The notes: generated from the sequence alone by a model not told the origin. Positions 1 through 8,737 are shown, numbered from the stretch's first letter. The stretch is DNA of 64,000 nucleotides from an unicellular cyanobacterium SU2 (GCA_002110465.1 NEED01000082.1:1-64000); one strand, 5' to 3'. A program made the numbers and translations.

Positions 1-700
1 AGCGGATAAAATAGCTTTAAGAGTGGGAAAGGTCTTAAACAAGTATAAAATTAACAAATACTATAATTTAGATATCACAGATTCAGGATTTACTTATGAA
101 CGTAAACAAGAATTAATTGACCAAGAAATAGCTTTAGATGGAGTTTATATTTTGAGAACTTCTGTAGATAAAACTCTGATGAATGGTTTTGAAGTGGTCA
201 AAGCTTATAAAAGTTTATCCTCTGTAGAGGAAGCTTTCCGTTGTTATAAATCTATTGATTTAAAAGTTCGTCCTATTTATCATTATAAGGGAGATAGAGT
301 GAAAGCACATATTTTCTTATGTATGTTGGCTTATTATGTGGAATGGTATTTAAAACAAAAATTAGCCCCTTTATTATTTGAAGATGAAGAAATTGACCCT
401 TCGGCTTCGCTCAGGGTCAATGTTGAGCGGAGTCGAAACATTGATGATAACTATCAAGATGTCATCAAAGCTCGTCGCAGTGATTCTGCTGTTGCTAAAG
501 ATAGAAAGAAACGCACTGAAGATAACTTACCAGTTCACAGCTTCCGTACCTTAATAGAAGATTTGGGAACAATTTGCTTGAATACAGTTGAGTGTTCGTT
601 AGAAAGTGGAAAATATGTTTTTGACAAGATAACTCGACCTACTGAACTACAACAAAAAGCTTTAAATTTGTTAGGGATTTCTTCCATTTGTCCCCAGTAA
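1..700 (+). mobile_element. IS1634-type transposase, 3' part (5' end outside window)
   Basis: This is the C-terminal portion of a DDE transposase. The frame is open from base 2, so the GTG at 23 is not the true start and the N-terminal part with the first catalytic aspartates lies outside the window. The segment GVYILRTS, the Y-(K/R)-E-type motif in SLSSVEEAFRCYKS (about 65-80 residues into the visible part), RPIYHY, and a hydrophobic HIFLCMLAYYVEW stretch match the C-terminal half of IS1634/IS4-superfamily transposases. The ending ITRPTELQQKALNLLGI is also typical. An in-frame insertion at 394-443 (two hairpins, listed separately) adds about 16 residues between EDEEI and DDNYQDV. Function inside this region is therefore doubtful, although the frame stays open to the TAA at 698-700. 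The terminal inverted repeat could not be defined. Confidence 0.8.
394..443. repeat. Twin-hairpin palindromic interspersed element inside the transposase gene
   Basis: Two adjacent perfect stems are visible. TTGACCCT (394-401) pairs with AGGGTCAA (413-420) around a GC-rich loop. CAATGTT (418-424) pairs with AACATTG (437-443). The loops carry complementary CTTCGCTCA-like and TGAGCGGAG-like segments, a style common in dispersed small repeats of cyanobacteria. It sits in frame in the transposase, encodes the low-complexity insertion DPSASLRVNVERSRN, and makes no stop codon. Confidence 0.65.
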
Positions 701-701
701 T

Positions 702-857
702 GACCCCCTGCTTATTCGGGCTATCCCTTATGCAGCATACGTTATGGGATTTTGTCAAAGGGGAAGTTCAGTTATATTAACTCCAAATCATAGGTTATCT
801 GATAAAATTTACCATCAATTTTCCCAACACTTTCTTAATCAAAATCTAAATCTTTAA
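702..857 (+). pseudogene. C-terminal remnant of an unrecognised gene next to the IS
   Basis: A 51-codon open stretch runs from just after the transposase stop to a TAA at 855-857. It reads DPLLIRAIPYAAYVMGF and then QRGSSVILTPNHRLSDKIY and has no start codon of its own near the IS. It looks like the tail of a protein that lost its front when the IS inserted or by deletion. I do not recognise the family. Its last codons overlap the 3' end of the convergent purL gene by 12 bases. Confidence 0.35.
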
Positions 858-3152
858 CCGTCTTTCAATAGCAGTTGACCAAGTTTCAACCATTTGATTA
901 ATATCTAAATTAATTACAGAAAAATCATCAGTAATGTTAATCACTAAGCTGCTAGAATCAACTTCACCAATTAATTGCCAATTATCGTTTAATTCTTTAG
1001 TTAAATAGTTTTCCCATTCGCTTTGATCTTTAGGATTAATAGAAACAATAATTTGTCCTGTAATTTCCCCAAATAAAAACTCATCTAATCGCTTATTATC
1101 TTCTATCTTAAGCTTAATTTTTGCCCCTAAGTTACCACCAATACAACATTCTGCTAGGGCAATTACTAAACCACCTTCTGAACAGTCATGAGCAGATTTA
1201 ATCCAACCTTGGCTAATTCCATCACGGCATATTTTTTGTACTAGAATTTCATTTTCAAAGTTGACTTTAGGTGGTGTTCCGGCTACGATTCCGTGCAGAC
1301 TTGCTAAATATTCTGAGCCTCCCAAAGTCGGTTTATTTTCTGTCCCTAAAACATAAATTAAATCCCCTTCGCTTTGCCATCCTTGTCCACAAATTTTAGT
1401 AATATCAGGAATCAAACCCACCATTCCTATAACCGGCGTTGGATAAATTGGTTGAGGTTTTCCCGCAGAATCAACAGTTTCATTGTAAAGGGAAACATTC
1501 CCCCCGGTAACGGGAGTTTTAAATTCTCGACACGCTTCAGAAATTCCTTGGCAAGCTAAAGCTAATTGCCAATATCCAATAGGGTTTTCGGGACTCCCAA
1601 AATTGAGATTATCAGTAATCGCTAAAGGTTCAGCCCCCACACAACTCAAATTTCTAGCAGCTTCAGCTACGGCTGCTTTCGCCCCTTCATAAGGGTCAAG
1701 ATAAACATAACGGGAATTACAATCAGTAGTAGCCCCTACTCCAGTTTTACAAGTATCTGGTTGGGCATCAATAGGACGAACTCGAATTACCGCCGCATCA
1801 GCACCACCTGGCAAGATTACAGTATTATTTTGAACCTGATGATCGTATTGACGATAAACCCATTTTTTAGAAGCAATAGTAGGGGTATCTAATAAGGCTA
1901 AAAGGATCTCATTCCAGGTTTTTAATTGGCCCTTAATTTCAATCCCATTGGCTGTACAATCAGGTAAACTTTCAGGAGTCCATTGCCAAGCTTTTTGGGC
2001 ATATTCGGGAGGTGTTTCTAATAACTCTCGATGATAAATAGGCGTATTATCGGCTAACGCTGTAGCGGGAATTTCGGCAGCAATTTTTCCTTCAAATAAA
2101 ATCCTAACAATAGGTTCTTTGATAACGGTTCCCGCGACAACAGCTTGAAGTTCCCACCGATGAAAAATGTCAATTAACTCTTGTTCCCGACCCTTTTGGG
2201 CAACAAATAACATCCTTTCTTGGGACTCAGATAACAGATATTCGTAGGGAACCATTCCGGTTTCTCGAACGGGAATGTTATCTAAGTCTAATTCAATTCC
2301 CACCCCTCCATTAGCGGCCATTTCGGAGGTGGAACAGGTAATTCCCGCAGCCCCCATGTCTTGGGCAGCCACTACTGCGCCCGTTTTAAAGGCTTCTAAA
2401 CAGGCTTCAATTAAAGATTTTTCTAAAAAAGGATCTCCTACCTGTACCGCCGGGCGATCATCCATAGAGTGGTCAGTTAGTTCGGCACTAGCAAAACTTG
2501 CCCCTCCCATACCATCCCGTCCCGTGGTTGAACCAACATATAAAACGGGGTTGCCAATACCTGATGCCCCAGATTTAACGATTTCGGAGGTTTCCATCAA
2601 TCCTAAAGCCATCGCGTTCACTAAAGGGTTGCCGCTATAAGCCTTATCGAAATAGACTTCTCCCCCGATGGTAGGAACCCCAACCGCATTACCATAATGG
2701 GAAATTCCTTCAACCACTCCCGCAAAGAGTCTTCGGGTTTTGGCATCTTCTAGATTACCAAACCGTAGAGAGTTTAAACAGGCAATGGGACGCGCCCCCA
2801 TTGTAAAGATATCTCTGAGAATACCACCGACTCCTGTGGCTGCCCCTTGGAAAGGTTCTACCGCAGAAGGATGGTTATGAGATTCAATTTTAAAGGCTAA
2901 TTGCAGTCCATTTCCTAAGTCTACAACCCCTGCATTTTCGCCCGGTCCGACGAGAATGCGATCGCCTTCTGTAGGGAATTGTTTCAGCAAGGGGCGAGAA
3001 TTTTTGTAGCAACAATGTTCTGACCACATGACCCCAAACATCCCCAATTCCGCCTTCTTAGGATGGCGACCAAGGCGTTGGACAATTTCTTCATATTCTT
3101 GGGGTTTAATGCCTTCTGCGGCGATTTCTTCGGGGCTAAAGGGAGTAGTCAT
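846..3152 (-). CDS. purL: Phosphoribosylformylglycinamidine synthase, large subunit (PurL)
   Basis: PurL converts FGAR, glutamine-derived ammonia and ATP to FGAM in cytoplasmic de novo purine synthesis, working with PurQ and PurS. The 768-residue length fits the small bacterial PurL, which lacks the glutaminase domain. Visible signatures are SEHCCYK with the conserved His at about residue 46, [32 protein letters not shown], the metal-site region QDMGAAGI, and the second-half repeats [13 protein letters not shown] and HDCSEGGL. The frame is open up to 3230, but the extra 26 residues are unlike PurL and contain a HIP1 site, so the ATG at 3150-3152 ([10 protein letters not shown]) is the better start. 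The stop overlaps the tail of a convergent gene remnant. No other pur gene lies nearby. Confidence 0.97.
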   Translation of the reverse strand: MTTPFSPEEIAAEGIKPQEYEEIVQRLGRHPKKAELGMFGVMWSEHCCYKNSRPLLKQFPTEGDRILVGPGENAGVVDLGNGLQLAFKIESHNHPSAVEPFQGAATGVGGILRDIFTMGARPIACLNSLRFGNLEDAKTRRLFAGVVEGISHYGNAVGVPTIGGEVYFDKAYSGNPLVNAMALGLMETSEIVKSGASGIGNPVLYVGSTTGRDGMGGASFASAELTDHSMDDRPAVQVGDPFLEKSLIEACLEAFKTGAVVAAQDMGAAGITCSTSEMAANGGVGIELDLDNIPVRETGMVPYEYLLSESQERMLFVAQKGREQELIDIFHRWELQAVVAGTVIKEPIVRILFEGKIAAEIPATALADNTPIYHRELLETPPEYAQKAWQWTPESLPDCTANGIEIKGQLKTWNEILLALLDTPTIASKKWVYRQYDHQVQNNTVILPGGADAAVIRVRPIDAQPDTCKTGVGATTDCNSRYVYLDPYEGAKAAVAEAARNLSCVGAEPLAITDNLNFGSPENPIGYWQLALACQGISEACREFKTPVTGGNVSLYNETVDSAGKPQPIYPTPVIGMVGLIPDITKICGQGWQSEGDLIYVLGTENKPTLGGSEYLASLHGIVAGTPPKVNFENEILVQKICRDGISQGWIKSAHDCSEGGLVIALAECCIGGNLGAKIKLKIEDNKRLDEFLFGEITGQIIVSINPKDQSEWENYLTKELNDNWQLIGEVDSSSLVINITDDFSVINLDINQMVETWSTAIERRLKI

Positions 3153-3294
3153 AGAGGGTTGCTTAGGGGAAAGGGGGTGACAAAGTGAGATAATTAGCGA
3201 TCGCCGTTTACAATTTACCAGCAGAATCAATCGCTAATTAATAGTTTAAACTGATTAGTCTCTTATTTTGCAAATTTTTTATGGTAATGACGCT

Positions 3295-4470
3295 TTAATT
3301 TTTAAGCAAGTAACTTTGGTCTAAATATTGAGGTGGAATTTTTCCTTTACGGGGTAAATAAATAGCGACATTAATTCCTATTCTATGTAAATCACGACAC
3401 ATCAACGAACCCACATCAGACCAATTTAATTTACCTGAACCACATCCTAATGCTGGCATAGCTAAAGATTTAATTCCATTGTTGACGGCATTCTGTTTAA
3501 CCCAATTTAATCCTCCCTCAATATCTTCTAAACGAGAGTTTTCTCGCCATTTTCGTTTAGTAGCAAAAAGCAAAAACCACTTAACAGCATTTTGGCTATT
3601 CAAAGGTAAAGTCAAGTCAGCAAGTTCTTGATCTAATGAAGCTTCTCTCTTATATAAATATGATTGAATCGGTGTTATTTTTTTTGCTCTACAAGCATCT
3701 TGATACTGAACATATACATCAGGAAATTGATATTTTGCTCTTGATGCTAACCCTTTTCCCATAATTCCCTGAATATTAACACTAATCGTTAAAGTCTGCA
3801 TATTTGAAAAGAACATATCACCACCAATTAGGGAAATATTCTCTCCAATTCGCTTAGAAAAACTAGGCCGAAAAAATAAATTAGGCTCAGGAATAATTGA
3901 AATTTTTGAATCGTTTAACATGGTCTTGATGTTTTCCTGAGTGCTGTTATCACAAACATAAATAGCATCAATCAATTCTGGTCTCACTTTTTTCAGGACT
4001 AAACATTCAGACATAATAATACGTTTTGAGCCATCTAAGTCATTCCACCATTCATTTTGAATGATTTTCCAGTTATTTTGTAAAACCTTGCTACCTTGAG
4101 ATAAATCATAAAATTCTGTTTCATTATTCGCTGCATTACCATTAGTGATCCTCACCCCGCTTTCTAATAAAAGCGTTGGTTTCACTGCTATAATAGAAAT
4201 ATTTCTTATGTTTGTTTCATGAACGACTCGATATATCATGGGGTTACGGGGTTGAAAATAAAGATTAGCATAGTTCCATATACTTGACCCATCTGCTATA
4301 CATTTATCTTGACGCTTGCTAACGATTTCAGAATCATAAATCGGAGCAAAATTAATATTAAGTTTTTCCACTTCTTGATGACGATGACATAAAATTCCTT
4401 GATTAAGAATTGAAGGAATATTATTAATATGTGTAATATAATAAAGATTTTTAATATCAGACTTAGCCAT
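3295..4470 (-). CDS. Fused DarT-like DNA ADP-ribosyltransferase / DarG-like macro-domain protein
   Basis: The 391-residue protein joins two domains normally encoded by the separate genes of a DarTG toxin-antitoxin pair. Residues 1-200 match the DUF4433/DarT fold: YYITHINNIPSILNQGI with NAD-contacting His14, an Arg near 53, and GSKRIIMSECLVLKKV with the likely catalytic Glu155. Residues 205-375 form a macro domain with SLIGGDMFF, the phosphate-binding loop GIMGKGLASRAK (235-245) and ALGCGSGKLNW. In known systems DarT ADP-ribosylates thymidine in single-stranded DNA and DarG removes the mark. Here both activities would act in cis. All recognisable key residues are present, so the toxin half does not look dead. 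purL lies 142 bases downstream on the same strand. Function is inferred from family; the fusion is read directly from one uninterrupted frame. Confidence 0.8.
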   Translation of the reverse strand: MAKSDIKNLYYITHINNIPSILNQGILCHRHQEVEKLNINFAPIYDSEIVSKRQDKCIADGSSIWNYANLYFQPRNPMIYRVVHETNIRNISIIAVKPTLLLESGVRITNGNAANNETEFYDLSQGSKVLQNNWKIIQNEWWNDLDGSKRIIMSECLVLKKVRPELIDAIYVCDNSTQENIKTMLNDSKISIIPEPNLFFRPSFSKRIGENISLIGGDMFFSNMQTLTISVNIQGIMGKGLASRAKYQFPDVYVQYQDACRAKKITPIQSYLYKREASLDQELADLTLPLNSQNAVKWFLLFATKRKWRENSRLEDIEGGLNWVKQNAVNNGIKSLAMPALGCGSGKLNWSDVGSLMCRDLHRIGINVAIYLPRKGKIPPQYLDQSYLLKN

Positions 4471-4662
4471 AGCTTGTCTATTTTAAATGTTTTTTATTAA
4501 ATTTCTAATTATTAATTAAAATGCTCTTCAACAAAACAATAAATTAGTCAGAGAAAATCAGTAACTAATTTACAATTTTATTGGAACTCATGTGATTGCT
4601 CTATGAACAGATATAATAGTAAAAATATGGTGTTCGGCAAGATACAATTCGAGAAAGTGATT

Positions 4663-4860
4663 ATGGTAAATAGTTAAGTAGCTTTAACGGAATAAGTTGG
4701 GATCGTTACGGGTGCATCACGGGAAAGTGGTCAAGCGATCGCCTTGACTTTAGGGTCTAGGGGACTAAAATTCAAGAATAGATGATGGTCAAAAAAACCA
4801 TTTACCTATGGTAACTTTAGAAAGGGTAACTCCTGACGAGATTAATGCGACCAATTTCAT
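4663..4860 (+). pseudogene. Degenerate short-chain dehydrogenase (FabG-like) remnant
   Basis: After an in-frame TAA at 4693-4695 (and another at 4675-4677) the frame reads VGIVTGASRESGQAIALTLG, the Rossmann N-terminus of SDR/FabG proteins. The usual TGxxxGIG is altered (G-I to E-S). After a break, an ATG at 4808 opens LERVTPDEINATN, which resembles the VTPEEFDxxFNxN segment found about 100 residues into SDR proteins, and then stops. Two stop codons plus an internal deletion make this a pseudogene. It fills most of the 374-base gap between the DarT/macro gene and the TAXI gene and extends past position 4845. Confidence 0.6.
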
Positions 4861-4943
4861 TTTCAGTTAGGTTTTCTAAATTTGTGCCTTCCTTGTACCA
4901 GAACTCTAGGTATATAGTTACTCAAAAACGAGTTGCTGTTGCT

Positions 4944-6476
4944 GTGATTAAAAAACTAAGCTTTCGATGTATCCTCAGTCTGGTGGCACTTAATCTCAGT
5001 AGTTGTGCTTGGCAACTCCCTAGAACCGTAACGATATCGAGTGGTTCTGATGGGAGTGGTTATCAACGTATTAGCCAGCAAATCAGCCTTTCTGCTCAAT
5101 CTATGGGAGATTTGACCGTTGAAGATGCTGAAAACTCCCAAGGTTCCTTACAAAATTTAGAACGTTTACTCAACAAAGAGGTAGATTTTGCCATCGTTCA
5201 GCTAGATGTGGTTAGCGAAGCGATGAAAGAAGGGAAAGTTAAGACGGTGGTTATCCTCACCCAAGAATATCTACATTTAGTCACCCGAAAAGACTCAGGG
5301 ATTAAAACTTTTGCGGATCTTAAGGGTAAGCGTGTAGCTGTTGGTGCGCCAGGAAGTGGCATATATTTTACCGCTAATCGTATTTTTGGAGCTACTGACC
5401 TCGATATTGTTGAGATAAACTCTAATAACAATAATATCGCTAAACTAGGCAAGGGAGAAATAGATGCTTTTGTTTATGTGGGTCCGTTGGGAACGAATGA
5501 AAGGGTGAGAAAAACCCTCAAACAAACGAATAATTTACAATTTATCCCCGTTGAATCCCATTTAACAAATTATCTCACCATTCAATACCCTGAATCTTAC
5601 CGCAGTGCTATTATTCCTCAGGGAACTTATAAACCCTTCCCCGAACTTCCCCAACAAGACTTACCCACCATTTCGACCCCTGGGGCGTTGATTACCCGTC
5701 CTGATGTGAATTCTTCTAAAGTTTCCTTGCTCACTTGGGCAATTATTTCTAATATACGTCAATTTTCTGCTTTTTATCCTGAATTTGCTTCAGAAAAAGG
5801 AAAAGTGCTAGTGAATAAAGGATTGACTCACGTGCATCCTGCTGCACAGTCCGTATTTACCCAAGGAGATCCCCGCAATGCTTGGCTGCGTTACATCCAA
5901 GAAAATAAACCCCTACAAGCAGCCTCTATTATGTTATTAGTAACAAGTACCATTGGCTTTTCTTTACGGTGGTGGCGACAAAGACGCTATAAAACGCTTT
6001 TAATTAATAACCGTCAAGCAATTAGTGAGTTAAGAGGATTATTAGAAACAGAACCCCAAAAAGCGTCAGAAGAAATAGAAAGATTACGTCAACAATATAG
6101 ACTTATGTTAATTGATGGAACAGTTCCTACAGAAGCTTATGAACAAATAGAAAGAATGACTCAGATTTTCGCAGATGAATGTCGAACTGGACTAGAAAAG
6201 CAACAGCAAAATTCTATCAAGTTAGTGTTAGAGTCCTTTAGGAAATGGCAAGAAAGTTGTGTTAAAAATCCTCAAGATATTCTCGAAAATTTATATCAGG
6301 ATCAACAAAAGTATTTAGAAATGCTTTTAGCTAAACAAATTACTATGCCAACTTATTTACAATTAACTCAATTAACCTTAAGTTGGGGAACCCTATGTAT
6401 CTCAGCTTCTCAAAACCTATCCTTGCGTCAATTAGAGCAAGTTCCTCCCCAAATTACTACAACATCATCAAAATAA
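4944..6476 (+). CDS. TAXI-family TRAP-type solute-binding lipoprotein with C-terminal membrane anchor
   Basis: This resembles TAXI (TRAP-associated extracytoplasmic immunogenic) solute receptors: RTVTISSGSDGSGYQRISQQI, LLNKEVDFAIVQLDV and GIKTFADLKGKRVAVGAPGSG. A lipoprotein signal ends at the lipobox LSSC. The frame extends up to an ATG at 4845, but that stretch overlaps an SDR pseudogene and would put 53 residues before the lipid Cys. The GTG at 4944 gives a normal 20-residue signal (VIKKLSFRC...), so I prefer it; no clear Shine-Dalgarno sequence decides it. Unusually, a second hydrophobic segment (SIMLLVTSTIGFSLRWW, about 300 residues later) is followed by a basic, probably cytoplasmic helical tail of about 160 residues. 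No TRAP permease genes lie nearby, so the ligand and partner are unknown. Confidence 0.75.
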   Translation: MIKKLSFRCILSLVALNLSSCAWQLPRTVTISSGSDGSGYQRISQQISLSAQSMGDLTVEDAENSQGSLQNLERLLNKEVDFAIVQLDVVSEAMKEGKVKTVVILTQEYLHLVTRKDSGIKTFADLKGKRVAVGAPGSGIYFTANRIFGATDLDIVEINSNNNNIAKLGKGEIDAFVYVGPLGTNERVRKTLKQTNNLQFIPVESHLTNYLTIQYPESYRSAIIPQGTYKPFPELPQQDLPTISTPGALITRPDVNSSKVSLLTWAIISNIRQFSAFYPEFASEKGKVLVNKGLTHVHPAAQSVFTQGDPRNAWLRYIQENKPLQAASIMLLVTSTIGFSLRWWRQRRYKTLLINNRQAISELRGLLETEPQKASEEIERLRQQYRLMLIDGTVPTEAYEQIERMTQIFADECRTGLEKQQQNSIKLVLESFRKWQESCVKNPQDILENLYQDQQKYLEMLLAKQITMPTYLQLTQLTLSWGTLCISASQNLSLRQLEQVPPQITTTSSK

Positions 6477-6523
6477 ATAGGTAATCAATTCGTTCAACCC
6501 CCCCTCCCCCACTCTCTTAGATA

Positions 6524-7423
6524 ATGAAAAATGCCCTACCTCCTTTATTACAATCAGGAGACTTAGTACAAGTTATCGCCCCTAGTGGTCGGTTAAAAGA
6601 ATTTTCAGCGTTTGAAAAAGGACTAGAAATCTGGCGATCGCGGGGCTATGACATTCAATTAGGAAGTCACTGGAACGCCCGTGAAGGCTATTTAGCTGGA
6701 ACCGACAGCCAACGACGACAAGCATTATTAGAAGCTTGGGAAAACCCCCACTGTAAAGCCATTGTCTGCGCTAGGGGAGGCTATGGCAGCACTAGATTAT
6801 TAGAAGATTGGCAATGGAACTCTGTTTCCGCTTCATCGCCAAAATGGGTGATAGGTTTTTCTGATATCACAGGATTATTGTGGAGTTTAGCCAAAGAAGG
6901 GATCGCCAGTCTTCACGCCCCCGTTTTAACCAGCTTAGCATCGGAACCCGATTGGTCAATTCAACGGTTATTTGATTACCTCGAAGGTAGTCCCTTACCT
7001 CCTCTCAAAGGTTTGGGATGGGGAGGAGGACAAGCAACAGGAACCCTACTTCCGGCGAATTTATCTGTGGCTACTCATTTATTAGGAACTCCCTTGCAAC
7101 CGTCCCTAGATGGGGTCATATTAGCCCTAGAAGACGTGGGAGAAGCCCCATACCGTTTAGACCGTTTTTTGACTCAATGGCGGTTAATGGGAGCATTTAA
7201 AGGAGTTAAAGGGGTTGCGTTGGGGCGGTTTAGTCAATGTGATTTACCACCATCAAGTTTAAGCTGGACAGTAAAGCAAGTATTACGCGATCGCCTGGGG
7301 GATCTCAATATTCCCATTGTCTCGGATCTTCCTTTTGGCCACGATGGAGAAAATGCCGCCTTACCGGTGGGAACCCCAGTCTGTTTAGATGCAGATCTCG
7401 GTGTTCTCAACTTCATCGATTAA
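6524..7423 (+). CDS. LD-carboxypeptidase, peptidase family S66 (LdcA/MccF-like)
   Basis: The 299-residue protein is a complete S66 serine peptidase. LdcA members remove the terminal D-Ala from murein tetrapeptides in peptidoglycan recycling; MccF relatives cleave microcin C-type compounds. The triad is visible: Ser113 in GFSDIT, Glu203 in LEDVGEAPYRLDRFL, and His273 in PFGHDGEN. The N-terminal motif LQSGDLVQVIAPSG and ARGGYGSTRLL (83-93) are also conserved. There is no signal peptide, so it should be cytoplasmic. It starts 47 bases after the TAXI gene on the same strand and could share its transcript. The LdcA role is the likelier reading, but the sequence alone does not separate it from MccF. 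Confidence 0.9.
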   Translation: MKNALPPLLQSGDLVQVIAPSGRLKEFSAFEKGLEIWRSRGYDIQLGSHWNAREGYLAGTDSQRRQALLEAWENPHCKAIVCARGGYGSTRLLEDWQWNSVSASSPKWVIGFSDITGLLWSLAKEGIASLHAPVLTSLASEPDWSIQRLFDYLEGSPLPPLKGLGWGGGQATGTLLPANLSVATHLLGTPLQPSLDGVILALEDVGEAPYRLDRFLTQWRLMGAFKGVKGVALGRFSQCDLPPSSLSWTVKQVLRDRLGDLNIPIVSDLPFGHDGENAALPVGTPVCLDADLGVLNFID

Positions 7424-7514
7424 GATTTGTCTAAAGGATGGTTTTGGGGTTTCGGACTAATGCTAGAGTTAGGGACGCAATAGACATCAATCTAGGTGAT
7501 TAGGAATATTAGAT

Positions 7515-7871
7515 ATGAGTTGGACAAAAGTCATAGCAACCGATGAGCTACCCACAGGAGAACGTAAAGTCGTTAAAATTGGCGATCGCAATATCCTGTT
7601 ATTGAACCACGAAGGAGAAGTTTACGCCGTTGCTCACCGATGTCCCCACATGAATATTAAAATGATCAAAGGCAAAATTACTGAAGATGGGGCGATTGTT
7701 TGTCCAATACACCGCAGTGCTTTTGATCTCAAGACAGGAAGCGTTAAAGAATGGACTCCCTTTCCTCCAGTAGTGGGAAAGATGATGGGAATGATTTCTC
7801 AAGAAAAACCCCTCCCTGTGTTTCCGGTCCGGGTAGAAGACAATAGTATTTGGATTGATGTTAATAGTTAA
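7515..7871 (+). CDS. Rieske-type [2Fe-2S] ferredoxin
   Basis: This is a 118-residue soluble Rieske protein. The cluster ligands are Cys43-x-His45 (RCPHMN) and Cys63-x2-His66 (CPIHRS), and the rest is a compact beta fold typical of ferredoxin components of oxygenases and of stand-alone cyanobacterial Rieske ferredoxins. No oxygenase or reductase gene is adjacent, so its electron partner is unknown. The last codons and stop are built from heptamer repeats (GTTAATA units), an STRR element that has grown into or out of the gene end. Confidence 0.93.
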   Translation: MSWTKVIATDELPTGERKVVKIGDRNILLLNHEGEVYAVAHRCPHMNIKMIKGKITEDGAIVCPIHRSAFDLKTGSVKEWTPFPPVVGKMMGMISQEKPLPVFPVRVEDNSIWIDVNS

Positions 7872-7894
7872 TAGTTAATAGTTATGAGTTATTA
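7860..7894. repeat. Heptameric STRR repeat overlapping the Rieske gene stop
   Basis: Three exact copies of GTTAATA (7860-7880) are followed by the variants GTTATGA and GTTATTA (to 7894). Seven-base short tandem repeats are a known feature of cyanobacterial genomes. The array supplies the last codons and TAA of the Rieske gene. Confidence 0.8.
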
Positions 7895-7933
7895 GTTCAA
7901 ATTCTAATTATTGATTGGCTTGGCTATGAGGTG

Positions 7934-8542
7934 ATGATTAAATTTATGATTAATTCTCATTTTATCTCAATTCAAGGAGCTAAAATTCACTATCTTGAAG
8001 GAGGAGATGCTAAAGGATTACCAATTCTATTCTTACATGGAGCTAGTTTTAATGCACGAACTTGGCAAGAAATTGGACTCATAGAAAAAGTTTCTCAAGC
8101 TGGATATAGAGTCATTTGTGTGGATTTACCTGGGTATGGTAATTCCCAAAATTTATCAGGCTTTCAAGAGACATTTCTTATCAGTTTTATCAAAGCTTTA
8201 GAACTTAATCATCCTGTTGTTATCTCTCCTTCTATGAGCGGTAATTATAGTCTCCCATTAGTCGTTAATAATCAAGAAAAATTAAGTGGGTTTGTGGCTA
8301 TTGCACCCATGGGAATTGCGCGGTTTAAAGAACAATTAACTGGGGTTAAGTTACCAACCTTGGCTATTTGGGGAAGTAATGATCGCATAGTTCCTGTCAG
8401 TCAAGCAGAAGACTTAGTAAAAGGGATGTCTAACGCTCGTAAGGTAATTCTAGAAAATGCCGGTCACGCCTGTTATATGAGAGCAACAGAAGCATTTGAA
8501 AATCATATTTTAGATTTTATAAACTCAGTAAAAATAAAATAG
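7934..8542 (+). CDS. Alpha/beta hydrolase, ABHD14-like
   Basis: This small hydrolase of about 200 residues has LFLHGASFNARTW (oxyanion region), DLPGYGNS, and the unusual nucleophile segment ISPSMSGNYSLP (about residues 98-109). That segment resembles the SxSxS-type elbow of the ABHD14 family rather than a standard GxSxG. An acid is offered by GSNDRIVP and the His by ENAGHACY. ABHD14B in animals is reported as a lysine deacetylase; activity here is unknown. A GTG at 7931, ATG at 7934 and ATG at 7946 are all possible starts; I use the first ATG. A 6-bp GC-rich hairpin follows the stop. Confidence 0.85.
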   Translation: MIKFMINSHFISIQGAKIHYLEGGDAKGLPILFLHGASFNARTWQEIGLIEKVSQAGYRVICVDLPGYGNSQNLSGFQETFLISFIKALELNHPVVISPSMSGNYSLPLVVNNQEKLSGFVAIAPMGIARFKEQLTGVKLPTLAIWGSNDRIVPVSQAEDLVKGMSNARKVILENAGHACYMRATEAFENHILDFINSVKIK

Positions 8543-8556
8543 AAAAGTTAGTAGTA

Positions 8557-8570
8557 AGGGCTTTAGCCCT
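8557..8570. terminator. Short GC hairpin after the hydrolase gene
   Basis: AGGGCT (8557-8562) and AGCCCT (8565-8570) form a tight stem 14 bases after the hydrolase stop. There is no T-run, so it may be a dispersed palindrome rather than a true terminator. The flanking GTAGTAAGGGC resembles the palindrome at 19629-19652. Confidence 0.4.
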
Positions 8571-8700
8571 CTTCAATGAATATTCGGTAATGTTATACCA
8601 AATCCGCGTTACAAAGTAGTTTGACAAACCTAGGCAATAAGCAAGTTTTATGGAGAAAAACTTCCCGGTGAAGTCATTGCAGTATTGAGATCGCAAAAGG

Positions 8701-8737
8701 TTGACATAGTACCAATATTAATACTATCATAAGGTGG
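8701..8737 (+). promoter_or_regulatory. Probable hicAB promoter with palindromic operator
   Basis: A perfect -35 TTGACA (8701-8706) is spaced 18 bases from TATCAT (8725-8730). Between them lies a near-palindrome, TAGTAnnAATATTnnTACTA (8707-8726), with arms TAGTA/TACTA around AATATT. AAGGTGG (8731-8737) is a purine-rich site 12 bases before the hicA ATG. If it acts as the ribosome site, the start of transcription must be further upstream than this -10 implies. The palindrome is a good candidate operator for HicB autorepression. Confidence 0.55.

Noticed and set aside
8638-8730. Frame reading GEKLPGEVIAVLRSQKVDIV just upstream of hicA
   Set aside because: It looks protein-like but has no start codon and ends within the hicAB promoter; it may be a gene remnant, with too little to name it.
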